Of a DNA stretch of 64,000 nucleotides, positions 27,273-36,345 are shown piece after piece (position 1 is the first letter of the stretch; every line of letters begins with the position of its first letter). Position numbers and translations under genes: made by a program. Origin of the DNA: Streptomyces sp. NBC_01454 (GTDB lineage: Bacteria > Actinomycetota > Actinomycetes > Streptomycetales > Streptomycetaceae); the NCBI RefSeq assembly GCF_036227565.1, contig NZ_CP109461.1:310001-374000 (forward strand), written 5' to 3'. Below the pieces are notes generated by a model, which was given only the letters and a program-made list of their open reading frames with translations, was not told where the DNA came from and did not search any database.

Positions 27273-28229
27273 CGAATTCCTCCCGGATGTTCCCGGTTGA
27301 TGCGATCAACACAGTCACGAGCGACCCGGCTCCTTCGCTCCGCCCCCGTTACAGGGGCATCACCACTACTACGGGCCGGTCCGCCAGCAGGACCCGGGTC
27401 GGTACTCGGCTCCTCGCAGATTCTGCTGCTCGAAGTTCTCCCTCTCGTCCGCCGCCGAGCGGCGGGCAGTACCGGGACCTGCCTTCTCCTGTTCCATACG
27501 GACGCCGCAGACCGGGCTCACGTCACCTACATGCCGGACGCCACCTGACCAATAGACGGGCTCCCGTCAGGCTCATCCCGGGATCTATCCCACACCCCGG
27601 TTTTGACGCCACCTGATTGTTTTACGACACGTCAGCAGCGATTCACTTGCGTTCGTCTTCCCGATCCCCACCTGACATCTCTTCCGATGCCTTTTCCTCA
27701 TCGCTCACCACGACGGTCTTCAGCCAACGCAGCATGAGGCGGTTTGAAATCTCCCCCCGCAGGGCGACTTCGAAGGGCCAACAAAACCTTCATCATCCGT
27801 ACAGCATCACTTACAGAAAGCTGCCTATACACGCTTCCTTCCCGTGTTCAGGACACAAGGGACATCACCAAGCTGCCCGGCCCGGCCAAGGGCATCTGGT
27901 ACCACGCCTACGTCATCATCGACATCTTCAACCGCTACATCGTCGGCCAAACCGTCGAACTGGCCGAAACGGCCGAGCGGGCCGAGGAGTTGATCCGCGA
28001 GGCCATCGAGCGCAACGGCATCGTGCCCGAGACCGTGCACGCGGACCACGGCACCTCCATGACCAGCAAGAAGCTCCCCCAGCTGCTGATCGACCTCGGC
28101 ATCACCAGGAGTCACTCGCGCCCCAGGGTCAGCAACGACAATCCGTACTCGGAAAGCCAGTTCAGGACCACGAAGTACGCCGCCGACTACCCGGAACGGT
28201 TCGATTCGCTGACCTCGGTACGGACCGCC

Positions 28230-28565
28230 GGGCGGGCACTGCGGCAGCGCGGCACGCCGGACGGCCCGGAGCGGGACGTCCTGGGACACCCCGCCCGGGC
28301 CTATGCCGCCTTCCTGGGGCTGACGTTGATCAACCCGTGGACGGTGGTCTACTTCTCCGCGCTGGTGCTCGCGGGTGGCGCGGGCACCCTGCGCACCGGT
28401 GTCGCCGGACCGGCCGCCTTTGTGGCGGCCGTGCTCACCGCCTCCGCGAGCTGGCAGCTGTTCCTGGCCGCCGGCGGAGCCGTGCTCGGCAGGGCGCTGA
28501 CCGGCCCCCGGGCGCGGGTCGCCATCGCGCTGGTCTCGGCCGTGGTGCTCTCAGTGCTGGCGATC
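28230..28565 (+). pseudogene. LysE-family exporter, C-terminal fragment
   Basis: After the IS3 OrfB breaks off at about 28205, the same frame reads AYAAFLGLTLINPWTVVYFS, then TASASWQLFLAAGGAVLGR and a last hydrophobic segment. This is the C-terminal transmembrane half of a LysE/RhtB amino-acid exporter. The N-terminal half is missing, and its natural stop is gone where it meets the GH92 remnant. The frame then continues as nonsense. Confidence 0.65.
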
Positions 28566-30514
28566 GCGCCGCTGCTGTGTGGCCGGGCCGCCCACCGGCG
28601 GTGGGGCCGCGTGGGGGCCGGTGCCCCAGGCGGACGGCTTTGGCCCCACGGTGAAGGACAGTTCGTGGGCCGCGCGCAGGTCGCCGGTGGTGAGGTACGT
28701 GCGGTCATGGTCGGTGCCGTCCAGGCGGACGGACTGTGCATAGCGGTTGGCGGAGGACGTACCGGGCGCCGTGACGGAGAAGTGGCCGGACGGGTAGAAG
28801 CGCCGGTCCAGTGTCAGTTCCACCCGGTCGAAGACCGGAGTGCTCAGCCCCCAGGTGTCGGTGCCCGGCTGGACCGGGAACATCCCCATCGAGGAGAGCA
28901 CCATCCACGCCGACATCGTCCCCAGGTCGTCGTTTCCGGTCATCCCGGTGGGGGCGTCGGTGAACAGGGTCAGCGCGGCGTGCACCACATCGGTCGTCTT
29001 CCAGGGGCGGCCGGTGGAGAGATACGTGTACGGCGCGATCAGATCGGGCTCGTTCTGCGGGTTGTACTTGTCCGCGTTGTAGTAGTCGTAGGGGCCGTTG
29101 ACCCACACCTCGCGTGCCGTCCTCCCCGGGTCCGCCAGCAACCGGGGGTAGGCGAAGAAGGAGTCCAGGCGCGCGTCGGCCTTGTCCTTGCCGCCGATCA
29201 GCGCCAGCATCCCGGGCAGGTCCTGCGGCACCAGCCACTGGTACTGCCAGGACGTGCCCTCGTGGAAGCCCACGCTCTTGGCCGGGTCGGCGGGGCCGGT
29301 GAAGGCGCCCTTCCCGTCGCGGGCCCGGAAGAAGCCGGTCGAACTGTCGAAGAGTGTGCGGTAGTTGCGGGACCGGGCCGCATAGCGGTCGGCGTCCCCG
29401 CCGTGGCCCAGATCGCGTGCCATCTGGGCGAGCATGGCGTCCGACAGGGCGTATTCGAGGGTCGCCGAGGCGCCCTGGGCGAAGTCGGAGTCGCCGGACT
29501 TGGGATGCGGGTGGTCCTTGAGGTACGGCACGAAGCCGTCCTTCACATACTGCGCGTTGGCCTCCCGCCCGATGGCTGGGGAGTCGGCCGGCGGCACCCC
29601 GTCGGCGTTCTTCTTCAGCGCCGCGTACGCCTGCTCCTCATGGCCCCGCAGCAGCCCCTGCTGGTAGGCGTTGGTGAGGAAGGGAGTGACCGGATCGCCG
29701 GTCATGATGTTGGTTTCGACCGTGCCGTAGCCCCACTTGGGCAGCCAGCCGCTCTCCTCGTCGATCCGCAGGACCGACAGCGCCATGTCGCGGGCCTCAC
29801 CCGGCGCCAGCAGCGACAGCAGCTGTGTCTGGGTGCGGTAGGTGTCCCACAGCGACCAGTTCTGGTAGTACGTGAACCCCTCGGCCCGGTGGGCGCGCTG
29901 GTCCCAGCCGGTGTAGCGGCCGTCCACGTCACTGCCGATGTTCGGCGCGAGGAAGGACCGGTAGAGCGAGGAGTAGAAGGTGCGGCGCAGCGCCTGGTCG
30001 CCGCCCTGCGTCCGCACCAGCGCCAGCCGGCGTTCCCAGGCGGCGTCGGCCGCGGCCCTCGTCCGGTCGAAGGAACGGCCGCCCTCGGCACGCAGGTTGC
30101 CCGCCGCGCCCGCCGCGTCCACATAGCTGATCGCGGTGGTCGCCTCGACGGTGCGGTCCGTGCGGGTGTCGAAGCGGGCGTAGGCCCCGTGGCGGCCGGT
30201 GGCGGTGGAGTCCCGGGAGCCCGCCGTCACCTTGTCGCCGTCCCAGGTGCCGTACGAGGCGAAGGGCCGGTCGAAGCGGGTGAGGGTGTGGACGGTGTAC
30301 GGCTTGGTGTCCTGGCAGAAGCCGCGGCCCGTGATCGTCGTGCGGATGGTGCGGGAGTCGAGCACCTCGACCCGCGTCGAGACCGTCCGGTGCAGCGACT
30401 GGCCCGCGTCGAGCAGCACATTGGCCCGGTCGGTGGCCGGGAAGGTGTAGCGCTGCTTGCCGGTGCGGGCGGTGGCCGTCAGTTCGGCGGTGATCCCGCC
30501 GTAGGACTTCAGAC
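28551..30514 (-). pseudogene. GH92 alpha-mannosidase, 5'-truncated
   Basis: Over 640 residues of a glycoside hydrolase family 92 protein (usually secreted exo-alpha-mannosidases, about 750 or more residues). Landmarks in order are YGGITAELTATARTGKQRY, AWERRLALVR, FYSSLYRSFLAPN, GFTYYQNWSLWDTYRTQ, WLPKWGYGTVE, NEPDLIAPYTY and the family hallmark GNDDLGTMSAW. The signal peptide and most of the N-terminal beta-sandwich are absent: homology begins at about 30514 and no start is visible. The C-terminal end is also cut close to the LysE fragment at 28560. The catalytic barrel is intact in frame, but the protein could be neither exported nor properly folded. Confidence 0.8.
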
Positions 30515-30658
30515 GGTCGTGGTGCTGGGCATCACGGCCACCTGTCACGCCACCTCCCCGCAGTCGCCGGGGCCGTTCGTCTTCTGACCGCGCGCGGGGG
30601 CCGGCCGATCGATCCGCCGGTCCCCGTCGTGTGCCGCCGCCCGATTGGCGGCCGTGGC

Positions 30659-32113
30659 TCACCGCGGTGTGCCGCCGCCGTCCGTACCGGAGGCGGTCCG
30701 CCCCTCCGCCCGCGCCAGGTTCGAACGGCGGTAGGAGTACGAGAAGTAGATGACCATGCCGATCAGGAACCACACCACGAACCGGACCCAGGTCTGCCAC
30801 GCCAAAAACGTGATCAGCCAGATCGAGAAGCACACCCCGATGGCCGGCACCACCGGCATCCCGGGTGTACGGAACGTCCGCGGCAGCTCGGGGCGCTTGT
30901 AGCGCAGCACGATGACCGCGACACAGACCACCACGAACGCGAGCAGAATCCCGATGTTCGTCAGCTCGGCGGCCTCACCGATCGGCAGGAAGCCCGCGAT
31001 GGCCGCGGAGGCGAAGCCCACGATCCAGGTGACCCGGGTCGGCACACGGTGCTTGGCGCTGGTCTTGGCGAACCACTTCGGCAGCAGCCCGTCCCGGCTC
31101 ATCGAGAACCACACCCGGGTCACCCCGAGCATGAAGGTGAACATGACGGTCAGAATGCCGATGATCGCGCCGACCGCGATGACATCCGCCAGGCCGCTGA
31201 GGCCCACCGACTTGAACGCCGAGGAGAAACCGCTCTCCGGGTCGATGTGACGGTAGTTCTGCATACCCGTCAGCACCAGGCAGGCCAGGACGTACAGCAC
31301 CATGGAGATGGCCAGCGAATACATGATCGCCTTCGGCATGTGGCGCTGGGCGTCCTTGGACTCCTCGGCCGCGGTGCTCATCGCGTCATAGCCGAAGACC
31401 GCGAAGAAGACCGTGGCCGCGCCGGTGAAGGCGCCGCTCACCCCGAACGGGAAGAACGGGTGGTAGTTCGCGGTGTTGATGTGGAAGAAGCCGACCGCGA
31501 TGACCACGATGACCACGATGACCTTCAGGCCCACCACGACCGTCTCGAAGCGTGCGGCGTTCTTGATGCCCAGGGTCAGCAGATAGGCGATCAGCAGGCA
31601 CAGCACCGCCGCGAAGAGGTCCACCCGGTGCCCCGGGCCCGTGCCCGGCGCGCCCAGCATCCAGGCGGGCAGATCGACGCCCAGCTCACCGAGCAGAAAG
31701 CCGAAGTAGCCGGAGATGCCGATCGCCACCACCGCCACGATCGCGGTGTACTCCAGCAGCAGGTCCCAGCCGATGAACCAGCCCGCCAGCTCGCCGAGGA
31801 CCGCGTAGCCATAGGTGTAGGCCGACCCCGCCTTCGGGATCAGCCCGGCGAACTCGGCGTAGGAGAAGGCCGCCGCGGCGCTCGCGATGCCCGCGATGAG
31901 GAAGGAGATCACCACCGCCGGGCCGGCCTTGCCGTTCGCGACGGTGCCGGCCAGGGTGAAGATGCCCGCGCCGATGATGGCGCCGACACCGATGGCCGTC
32001 AGCTGCCACAGGCCGAGCGCCCGGGTGAGCTGCTGACTCGCGCTGCCTTCCGCCTCTTCAATGTGTTCGATCGGTTTGCGGCGCAGTACGCCCTGTCCCG
32101 CGCGCAGCCCCAT
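30659..32113 (-). CDS. Cationic amino acid transporter-type APC permease
   Basis: 484 residues with about 12 hydrophobic segments. The APC signature in TM1 is LTAIGVGAIIGAGIFTLAGT, followed by KAGPAVVISF and YAEFAGLIPKAGSAYTYGY. The CAT-type sequence FAVFGYDAMSTAAEE supports the bacterial CAT subgroup. GGAGG lies 8 nt before ATG 32113. It is intact, but a complete IS5 was inserted from 32181 to 33067, starting only 68 bp upstream, and has probably replaced or altered its promoter. Substrate (basic or other amino acids) is inferred only from the family. Confidence 0.9.
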   Translation of the reverse strand: MGLRAGQGVLRRKPIEHIEEAEGSASQQLTRALGLWQLTAIGVGAIIGAGIFTLAGTVANGKAGPAVVISFLIAGIASAAAAFSYAEFAGLIPKAGSAYTYGYAVLGELAGWFIGWDLLLEYTAIVAVVAIGISGYFGFLLGELGVDLPAWMLGAPGTGPGHRVDLFAAVLCLLIAYLLTLGIKNAARFETVVVGLKVIVVIVVIAVGFFHINTANYHPFFPFGVSGAFTGAATVFFAVFGYDAMSTAAEESKDAQRHMPKAIMYSLAISMVLYVLACLVLTGMQNYRHIDPESGFSSAFKSVGLSGLADVIAVGAIIGILTVMFTFMLGVTRVWFSMSRDGLLPKWFAKTSAKHRVPTRVTWIVGFASAAIAGFLPIGEAAELTNIGILLAFVVVCVAVIVLRYKRPELPRTFRTPGMPVVPAIGVCFSIWLITFLAWQTWVRFVVWFLIGMVIYFSYSYRRSNLARAEGRTASGTDGGGTPR

Positions 32114-32186
32114 GCGTCATCCCTCCGTCGCTCCGTTGTGGTCCGACGGCGGCTCATCATGGACCCTCGGGGGCGTCTTAGAACTC

Positions 32187-32658
32187 CTAACGCAATGACT
32201 TCAGGCGCCTCCAGCAGATGAGTGCGCATCCGAGGGTGAGGAAGGCTTCGTGGATGTCGTCGCGTATCTCCCAGCGGATCCGCAGGCGGCGGAACCAGTG
32301 CAGGTGGGCGAACGCGCGCTCCACGACCCAGCGTTGGGTGCCCAGGCCGGAGCCGTGCTCGGTGCCGCGGCGGGCGATCAGCGGCTTCACGCCGAGGTCC
32401 CAGACGAGACGGCGGTATTTGTCGTGGTCGTAGCCGCGGTCACCGAGCACCACGTCCGGGCGGCGCCGGGGGCGGCCGCGCTTGCCCCGCACTGGCGGCA
32501 CGGCCTGGAGGAGTGGGATCAGCTGGGTGACGTCGTTGCGGTTGCCGCCGGTCAGGGTGGCGGCCAGAGGGATGCCGGTGGCGTCGGTGATCAGGTGGTG
32601 CTTGCTGCCCGTCCTGCCCCGGTCGACGGGGCTTCGTCCCGTCTTGGGGCCCCTTTTA
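32187..32658 (-). CDS. IS5-family transposase, second frame (catalytic part)
   Basis: Reads GPKTGRSPVDRGRTGSKHHL, then VLGDRGYDHDKYR (second catalytic Asp) and RWVVERAFAHLHWFRRLRIR (catalytic Glu), ending LICWRRLKSLR. It has no start of its own; it is expressed as a fusion with the first frame after a -1 slip at the A4G4 run, as in other IS427-group elements. Intact. Confidence 0.85.
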
Positions 32659-33019
32659 ACGCCCGGATGTGGGAGCCGTCGACCGCCGCCCGGGAGAAGT
32701 CCAAGGCGTTCGCGCCGCGGAGCTTGGCGAGCAGGACCTCGTGCAGCCGAGGCCACACCCCGGCCTCGGTCCACTCGGCCAGGCGGCGCCAGCAGGTCAT
32801 GCCCGCCCCGAAGCCGAGTTCCTGCGGCAGGTGTTCCCAGGCGATCCCGGTGTGCAGCACGAACAGGATGCCCTGGAACACCAGCCTGTCCGGATGCCGC
32901 TTGCGTCCCGGATGCCGGGTCCGACGCTCAACCCTGGGCAACAGCGGCTCGATCACCGCCCACAATTCGTCATCGACTTCCCACGGCTTCGGCCGAGCCA
33001 CCCCGTACCCCCAGATCAT
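32591..33019 (-). CDS. IS5-family transposase, first frame
   Basis: 142 residues from ATG 33019. A DUF4096-type N-terminus (DDELWAVIEPLLPRVE, LFVLHTGIAWEHLPQELGFG) leads to the first catalytic Asp (AAVDGSHIRALKG). After ALKG the frame continues out of register for about 18 codons. The catalytic chain resumes in the other frame, which implies programmed frameshifting. Confidence 0.88.
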   Translation of the reverse strand: MIWGYGVARPKPWEVDDELWAVIEPLLPRVERRTRHPGRKRHPDRLVFQGILFVLHTGIAWEHLPQELGFGAGMTCWRRLAEWTEAGVWPRLHEVLLAKLRGANALDFSRAAVDGSHIRALKGAPRRDEAPSTGAGRAASTT

Positions 33020-33140
33020 CAGTCCCGGAGTGATCCAACCACCTCGAAGATCATTTCGTTAGGAGTTCTTAGGAAGGCGACGCCACCGGACAGACCCTAG
33101 TGCTGCGGGGACTCGCCGGGAGACGTACACGGGAGGAGTG

Positions 33141-33352
33141 TTATTCGGCCTCCTCCAGGCGGAAGCCGACCTTCAGGCCGGCCTGGTAGTGATCGATTTC
33201 GCCGTCGACGATATGCCTGCGTACCTGGGTGACCTCGAACCAGTCGAGGTTGCGCAGGGTCTCCGCGGCGCGCTGTCATTTTTGACTGCGGCGTCCACGC
33301 TCTGCTGGGACGTTCCGACGATCTCGGTCACGCGATACGTGCGGTCGGTCAC
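33141..33352 (-). pseudogene. Dodecin, frameshifted
   Basis: From GTG 33352 (GAGGGAG upstream) the frame reads VTDRTYRVTEIVGTSQQSVD and AAVKND. Then the register must change by one base near 33282 to continue RAAETLRNLDWFEVTQVR, IVDGEIDHYQAGLKVGF and RLEEAE before TAA. Both parts are clearly dodecin, a small dodecameric flavin/CoA-binding storage protein of about 70 residues. The single-base loss in or near the run aaaaatgacagcg makes it a pseudogene, or a sequencing error. It neighbours a universal stress gene, a common pairing. Confidence 0.8.
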
Positions 33353-33462
33353 GGTGGTCTCCCTCGCCGGGGCGGCGCTCCGCCCGTCCACTTCCCACCG
33401 TGCCTCAGGGTGCCCGGCCTCACCAGCGGAGCGAGGGCCGGGCGGGACGTTGCGGACCTGTC

Positions 33463-33924
33463 CTACGGGACGACGGTGACCGGCCAGCGCCCGGCCTTGA
33501 CCAGGCGCACGGCGACCGAGCCCATGATGCGGTGCCCGGCGGACTCCGAGGCGCCGACCACCACCGCGTCGGCCGTGAGCTCGTCGGCCATCTGCACCAT
33601 GCCGTTGTACGGGTCGCCACGCAGCGTGTGGAACTCCCAGCGCAGGGGGTACAGCCCCGCCAGCCGCTCGGTCGCGCGGCGGATCTCGGTCATCAGCTGC
33701 TCGGCCACCTCGTCCGTGGCGTCGGCGACCGGGGCCCCCATCGCCGCCCCGGCGGGCAGTACCGGCTGGACGTAGACCAGGGCGAGCTTCGAGGACTGAC
33801 GCCGGGCCAGCCCCGCCGCGTAGGCGGCGGCGCGCCACGACGAGTCGGAGCCGTCGATGCCCACGACGATGACCTTCGGGCCGTCCGTTCCGCGCTCGAA
33901 CTGTGCGGCTGCATTCTGCTCCAC
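33463..33924 (-). CDS. Universal stress protein (UspA domain)
   Basis: About 153 residues from GTG 33924 (VEQNAAAQFERG); a longer in-frame extension to 34053 looks non-coding. A single Usp domain has the first strand KVIVVGIDGSDSSWRAAAYA and the nucleotide-loop region VVVGASESAGHRIMGSVA followed by WPVTVVP. The GxxG-9x-G(S/T) pattern is roughly kept, so ATP binding is likely. Cytoplasmic. Together with the dodecin it resembles a small stress cassette; in Streptomyces such genes are often under dormancy or redox control, but nothing in the sequence shows this. Confidence 0.85.
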   Translation of the reverse strand: MEQNAAAQFERGTDGPKVIVVGIDGSDSSWRAAAYAAGLARRQSSKLALVYVQPVLPAGAAMGAPVADATDEVAEQLMTEIRRATERLAGLYPLRWEFHTLRGDPYNGMVQMADELTADAVVVGASESAGHRIMGSVAVRLVKAGRWPVTVVP

Positions 33925-33934
33925 ATCATGGAAG

Positions 33935-34255
33935 TTATCCGCACAGGTGTGCTGCCGGGGCGGCGGGCCGGGCCGTTGCACCCCGCGTCCGCCTCCCGGC
34001 CGGGCAGGCGGGCGCCGGCGGCCAGCTGTCCGGCGACAGCACGCCCAGCACATACGCCCTGGCCACCAGCGCGGTACGGCCCTGTACCCGCCAGCGGCGG
34101 GCCAGCCGGGTGAGGTGGTAGTTCACCCCGTCGACGGTCAGCCCCAGCGCCGTCCCGATCGACGCCGTGGTCGCGCCGCCCGCGGCCAGTGTCAGGATCT
34201 GTGCCTCCACGGGGCTGGCCGAGCCGCGCGGCGGGGGGGCGGCGACAGTTACCGT
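33935..34255 (-). pseudogene. LuxR-type HTH fragment
   Basis: The minus frame contains PVEAQILTLAAGGATTASIG and LTVDGVNYHLTRLARRW, a GerE/LuxR-like four-helix HTH, then ARAYVLGVLSPDSWPP. No start codon with a ribosome site is visible: the frame before it (VTVAAPPPRG) begins with GTA and is abutted by the plus-strand serine hydrolase remnant. Such short LuxR proteins of about 85 residues exist in Streptomyces, so a start at an internal GTG remains possible. Confidence 0.5.
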
Positions 34256-34839
34256 GTGATGTACAAACGCCTCGGACTCTCCGCCACCCTGGGATTTCCA
34301 GACGTTCCCGCGAGCAGCGGGTGACAGTTCAGCCCCGCGCCGGACCAGCAGGCTCTGCTTGAGCGCATGCTGCTGGTCAGCGCGTTGCCCCTGCCCGGCA
34401 CGGGCGTGTGGGGAACCATGCGTGACCTGTGTGCCGTCGGCGAGGTCCTGCTGACCACGAGGATCCGCCAGGACGCCCCGCTGATCGGGAAGGCCAGCGC
34501 CGAAGCGTTGACGGCCACGCACTGGCCCGGGGCGCCTCATCGATCGATCTGCGACACGGACTTCCCTACGGACTGGGGGTCATGACACTCCCGGCCATTT
34601 TCGGACGCCGTTGCTCGGTCCGCACGTTCGGCCACGCCGGCAGCAACACCTCCACACTACTCGTGGATCCGCTGTTCGACCTCGTAGCCGCCGTCTACTG
34701 GAATTGCCGGCTGGACGACGTCAAGACCTTTGCCCGTCGCTACGCGTTGGTGAGAGCTCTCTACGACGGCCTCGGCCTCCCGCGCTTGCCTGCCGCGGGG
34801 TATGTGCGCGAGGCGAAGGAAGCGGAAGAGGAGCGGTGA
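34255..34839 (+). pseudogene. Beta-lactamase-fold serine hydrolase, broken C-terminal part
   Basis: Three pieces in different registers add up to the end of a class C beta-lactamase/esterase-like protein: YKRLGLSATLGFPDVPAS, then LLVSALPLPGTGVWGTMRDL and PLIGKASAEALTATHWPG, then after a one-base shift near 34550 LPYGLGVMTLPAIFGRRCSV, FGHAGSNTSTLLVDP and YALVRALYDGLGLPRLP. The catalytic SxxK part is absent. The final TGA is followed 2 nt later by the P450 start, so the two were co-transcribed. Confidence 0.7.
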
Positions 34840-34841
34840 TC

Positions 34842-36213
34842 ATGAGAGCCCGTGCTGGTGATGCGGCGGCCCGGTTGCCGGGACCGACGCTGCTCGGCCA
34901 CGTCCACTTCCTCAAGGGTGTGCTGGGCGAGCCCTACGACGCCCTGCTCGAGCTGCAGCGCCGCTACGGACCGGTGTGCCGGTTCGGGTTCGGCGACAGA
35001 CGGTATGTGATGCTCTTCGGTGCCCAGGCGAACCGCCTGCTGCTGAGCGTCTCGCCCAAGAATCCCGCGTTCCGCTCAGGGGAAGTGCTCAGCCTGCTCG
35101 TTCTGGTCGTCGGCTCCCGTGCGATGGTGGTGAGTGAGGGTGACGACCATCGGCGGCGCCGATGGTTGGTACAGCCCGCGTTCAGCCACCGGCGCATCCA
35201 GGGGTACCTCCCGCTTATGCTCCAGGCGAGCCACCGGATGATCGGCGGTTGGCCGCCAGGACTGCGCGTCAACGCGTTCACCGAAGTGCGCTCCTGCGTC
35301 CGACGCATCGCCGTCCGCTCATTGTTCGGTGACCGGCTGCAGGCCCACGTCGATGAGATCGGTCGAGAACTTGAGACGGCACTGCGGTACATCAACCGCT
35401 CACCATTCCTCCGCTTCGACTACGACCTGCCGGGCAGCGCCCATCGCCGGGCGGCGGCTGCCTGTCGGCGCGTCGATCATTGCGTCTGCGCGGAGATCGC
35501 GAAACGACGGACCAAGCCCGACGACCAAGGGGAGGTACTGGATGCCCTGCTGGGGGCATGCGACCATGCAGGCGACCACCTCACCGACCTCGAAGTACGT
35601 GACCAGGTGATCAGCCTGATCGCCTCTGGGTATGACTCAAGCAGTTCCGCGGCGGGTTGGGCCATTTGCGCGCTGCTCAGGCACCCCGAGATCTATGACC
35701 GCGTTCGCCACGAAGTTGCGAGCATCGCCGGAGACGGGGTGCTGACCGCCGACCGCCTCGGGGCGATGCGCTATGTCGGCTGGACGGTCTCCGAGATCCT
35801 GCGCCTGTATACCCCAGGTGTGCTGACCGGACGCACAGCGGCCGAGAGCTTCTCGTATGCCGGGCATGTGATACCGCAGGGCTCCAAGGCGCTCTACTCA
35901 CCGTATGTGACCCACCGCCTACCGGATCTGTAGCCCGACCCCGAGGTGTTCAGCCCGGAGCGGTGGAACCCCACGACTCCCGGCTACCGCGAACCAGTGC
36001 CGTACAGCTTCGTCCCCTTTCGGCGGCGGGTACCGGCGGTGCATCGGATTCGCCTTCGCCGAGCTGGAGCTGCGAGCGCTGATCGCAGAACTCGCACGCC
36101 GGACCGAACTGTCCTTGGCGAAGGCGGTCCATCCGACCGGTGTTGCCACGATGTGGCCCAGGGGCGGTGTCCCGGTGACGGTGCGCACCGTGCGTCCACC
36201 GAGTCCGCTCTGA
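34842..36213 (+). pseudogene. Cytochrome P450 with a nonsense codon and a heme-loop frameshift
   Basis: ATG 34842 has GAGGAG upstream. The N-terminal 363 residues are intact P450: LPGPTLLGHVHFLKGVLGEP, the C-helix GDDHRRRRWLVQPAF, the I-helix IASGYDSSSSAAGW and the ExxR motif SEILRLYTP. TAG at 35931-35933 stands where a Trp is expected (LPDL-stop-PDPEVFSPERW). An extra T in the run at 36014-36020 (SFVPF) shifts the frame just before the heme loop; the other frame then reads FGGGYRRCIGFAFAELELRA and ends at 36213. Two point lesions in an otherwise well-kept gene imply recent inactivation. It was probably an operon partner of the serine hydrolase. Confidence 0.85.
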
Positions 36214-36214
36214 C

Positions 36215-36345
36215 GGTCCTCGTCTGACGCAGCCGCCGCAGTCAGGACAGGCCGCCCCGGTGCGCGTGCAGCGGATATCGACGTAAATGGCCTCATCACC
36301 CGTGTCCACCGCCATGACCGCGACACCGGAGACCGACGGGAACAG
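36215..36345 (-). pseudogene. ISL3-family transposase N-terminal fragment (second)
   Basis: The frame reads LLFPSVSGVAVMAVDTGDEA and then IYVDIRCTRTGAACPDCGG. This is the start of an ISL3 transposase with its CxxC zinc knuckle. It lies immediately downstream of another ISL3 start in tandem and breaks off at the P450 end. Confidence 0.55.

Larger units (their letters stand above)
20777..27858 (-). mobile_element. Group II intron 2 (outer intron of a twintron)
   Basis: The outer intron consists of 27858-25955 plus 20807-20777, 1935 nt when rejoined, nearly the same as intron 1 (1927 nt). The 5' part begins with GTGTCC near 27856. Its domain V is at 25964-25997 and its RT at 26013-27272. Just after domain V (GTTCTGTGAGGGC at 25955) intron 3 begins. 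After intron 3 ends at 20808, the remaining 31 nt (CGGGAGGTGAGATCCCTCCC and then GGCTACTCGGC) are the missing domain VI, aligning with intron 1. The exact 5' base is uncertain by about 2 nt. It lies antisense in an IS3 orfB. Confidence 0.88.
20386..28205 (+). pseudogene. IS3-family OrfB split by a 7.1-kb group II twintron
   Basis: The left exon (20386-20776) reads EFAGVQGQLGTTAACRLTGH and ends SQVFT. The right exon from 27859 continues DITKLPGPAKGIWYHAYVII, then VHADHGTSM and NDNPYSESQF. Joining acct at 20773-20776 to gggac at 27859 restores T-W-D, the expected sequence at the first catalytic Asp. So 20777-27858 is an insertion with no loss of IS3 bases that I can detect. All three DDE residues exist, but the C-terminus is also cut at about 28205 (YPERFDSL), where LysE sequence starts. 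The insert is on the opposite strand and cannot be spliced from this mRNA. Confidence 0.88.
32181..33067 (-). mobile_element. Complete IS5-family element
   Basis: 887 bp with terminal repeats GAACTCCTAACG and, at the other end, GAACTCCTAACGAAATGA, flanked by TTA duplications at 32178-32180 and 33068-33070. Two overlapping frames are joined by a probable -1 shift at the AAAAGGGG run (about 32652-32660). Confidence 0.88.

Noticed and set aside
28566..30587. Continuation of the 947-residue plus-strand frame past LysE
   Set aside because: It is the exact antisense of the GH92 coding region and has low-complexity Gly/Val/Arg content.
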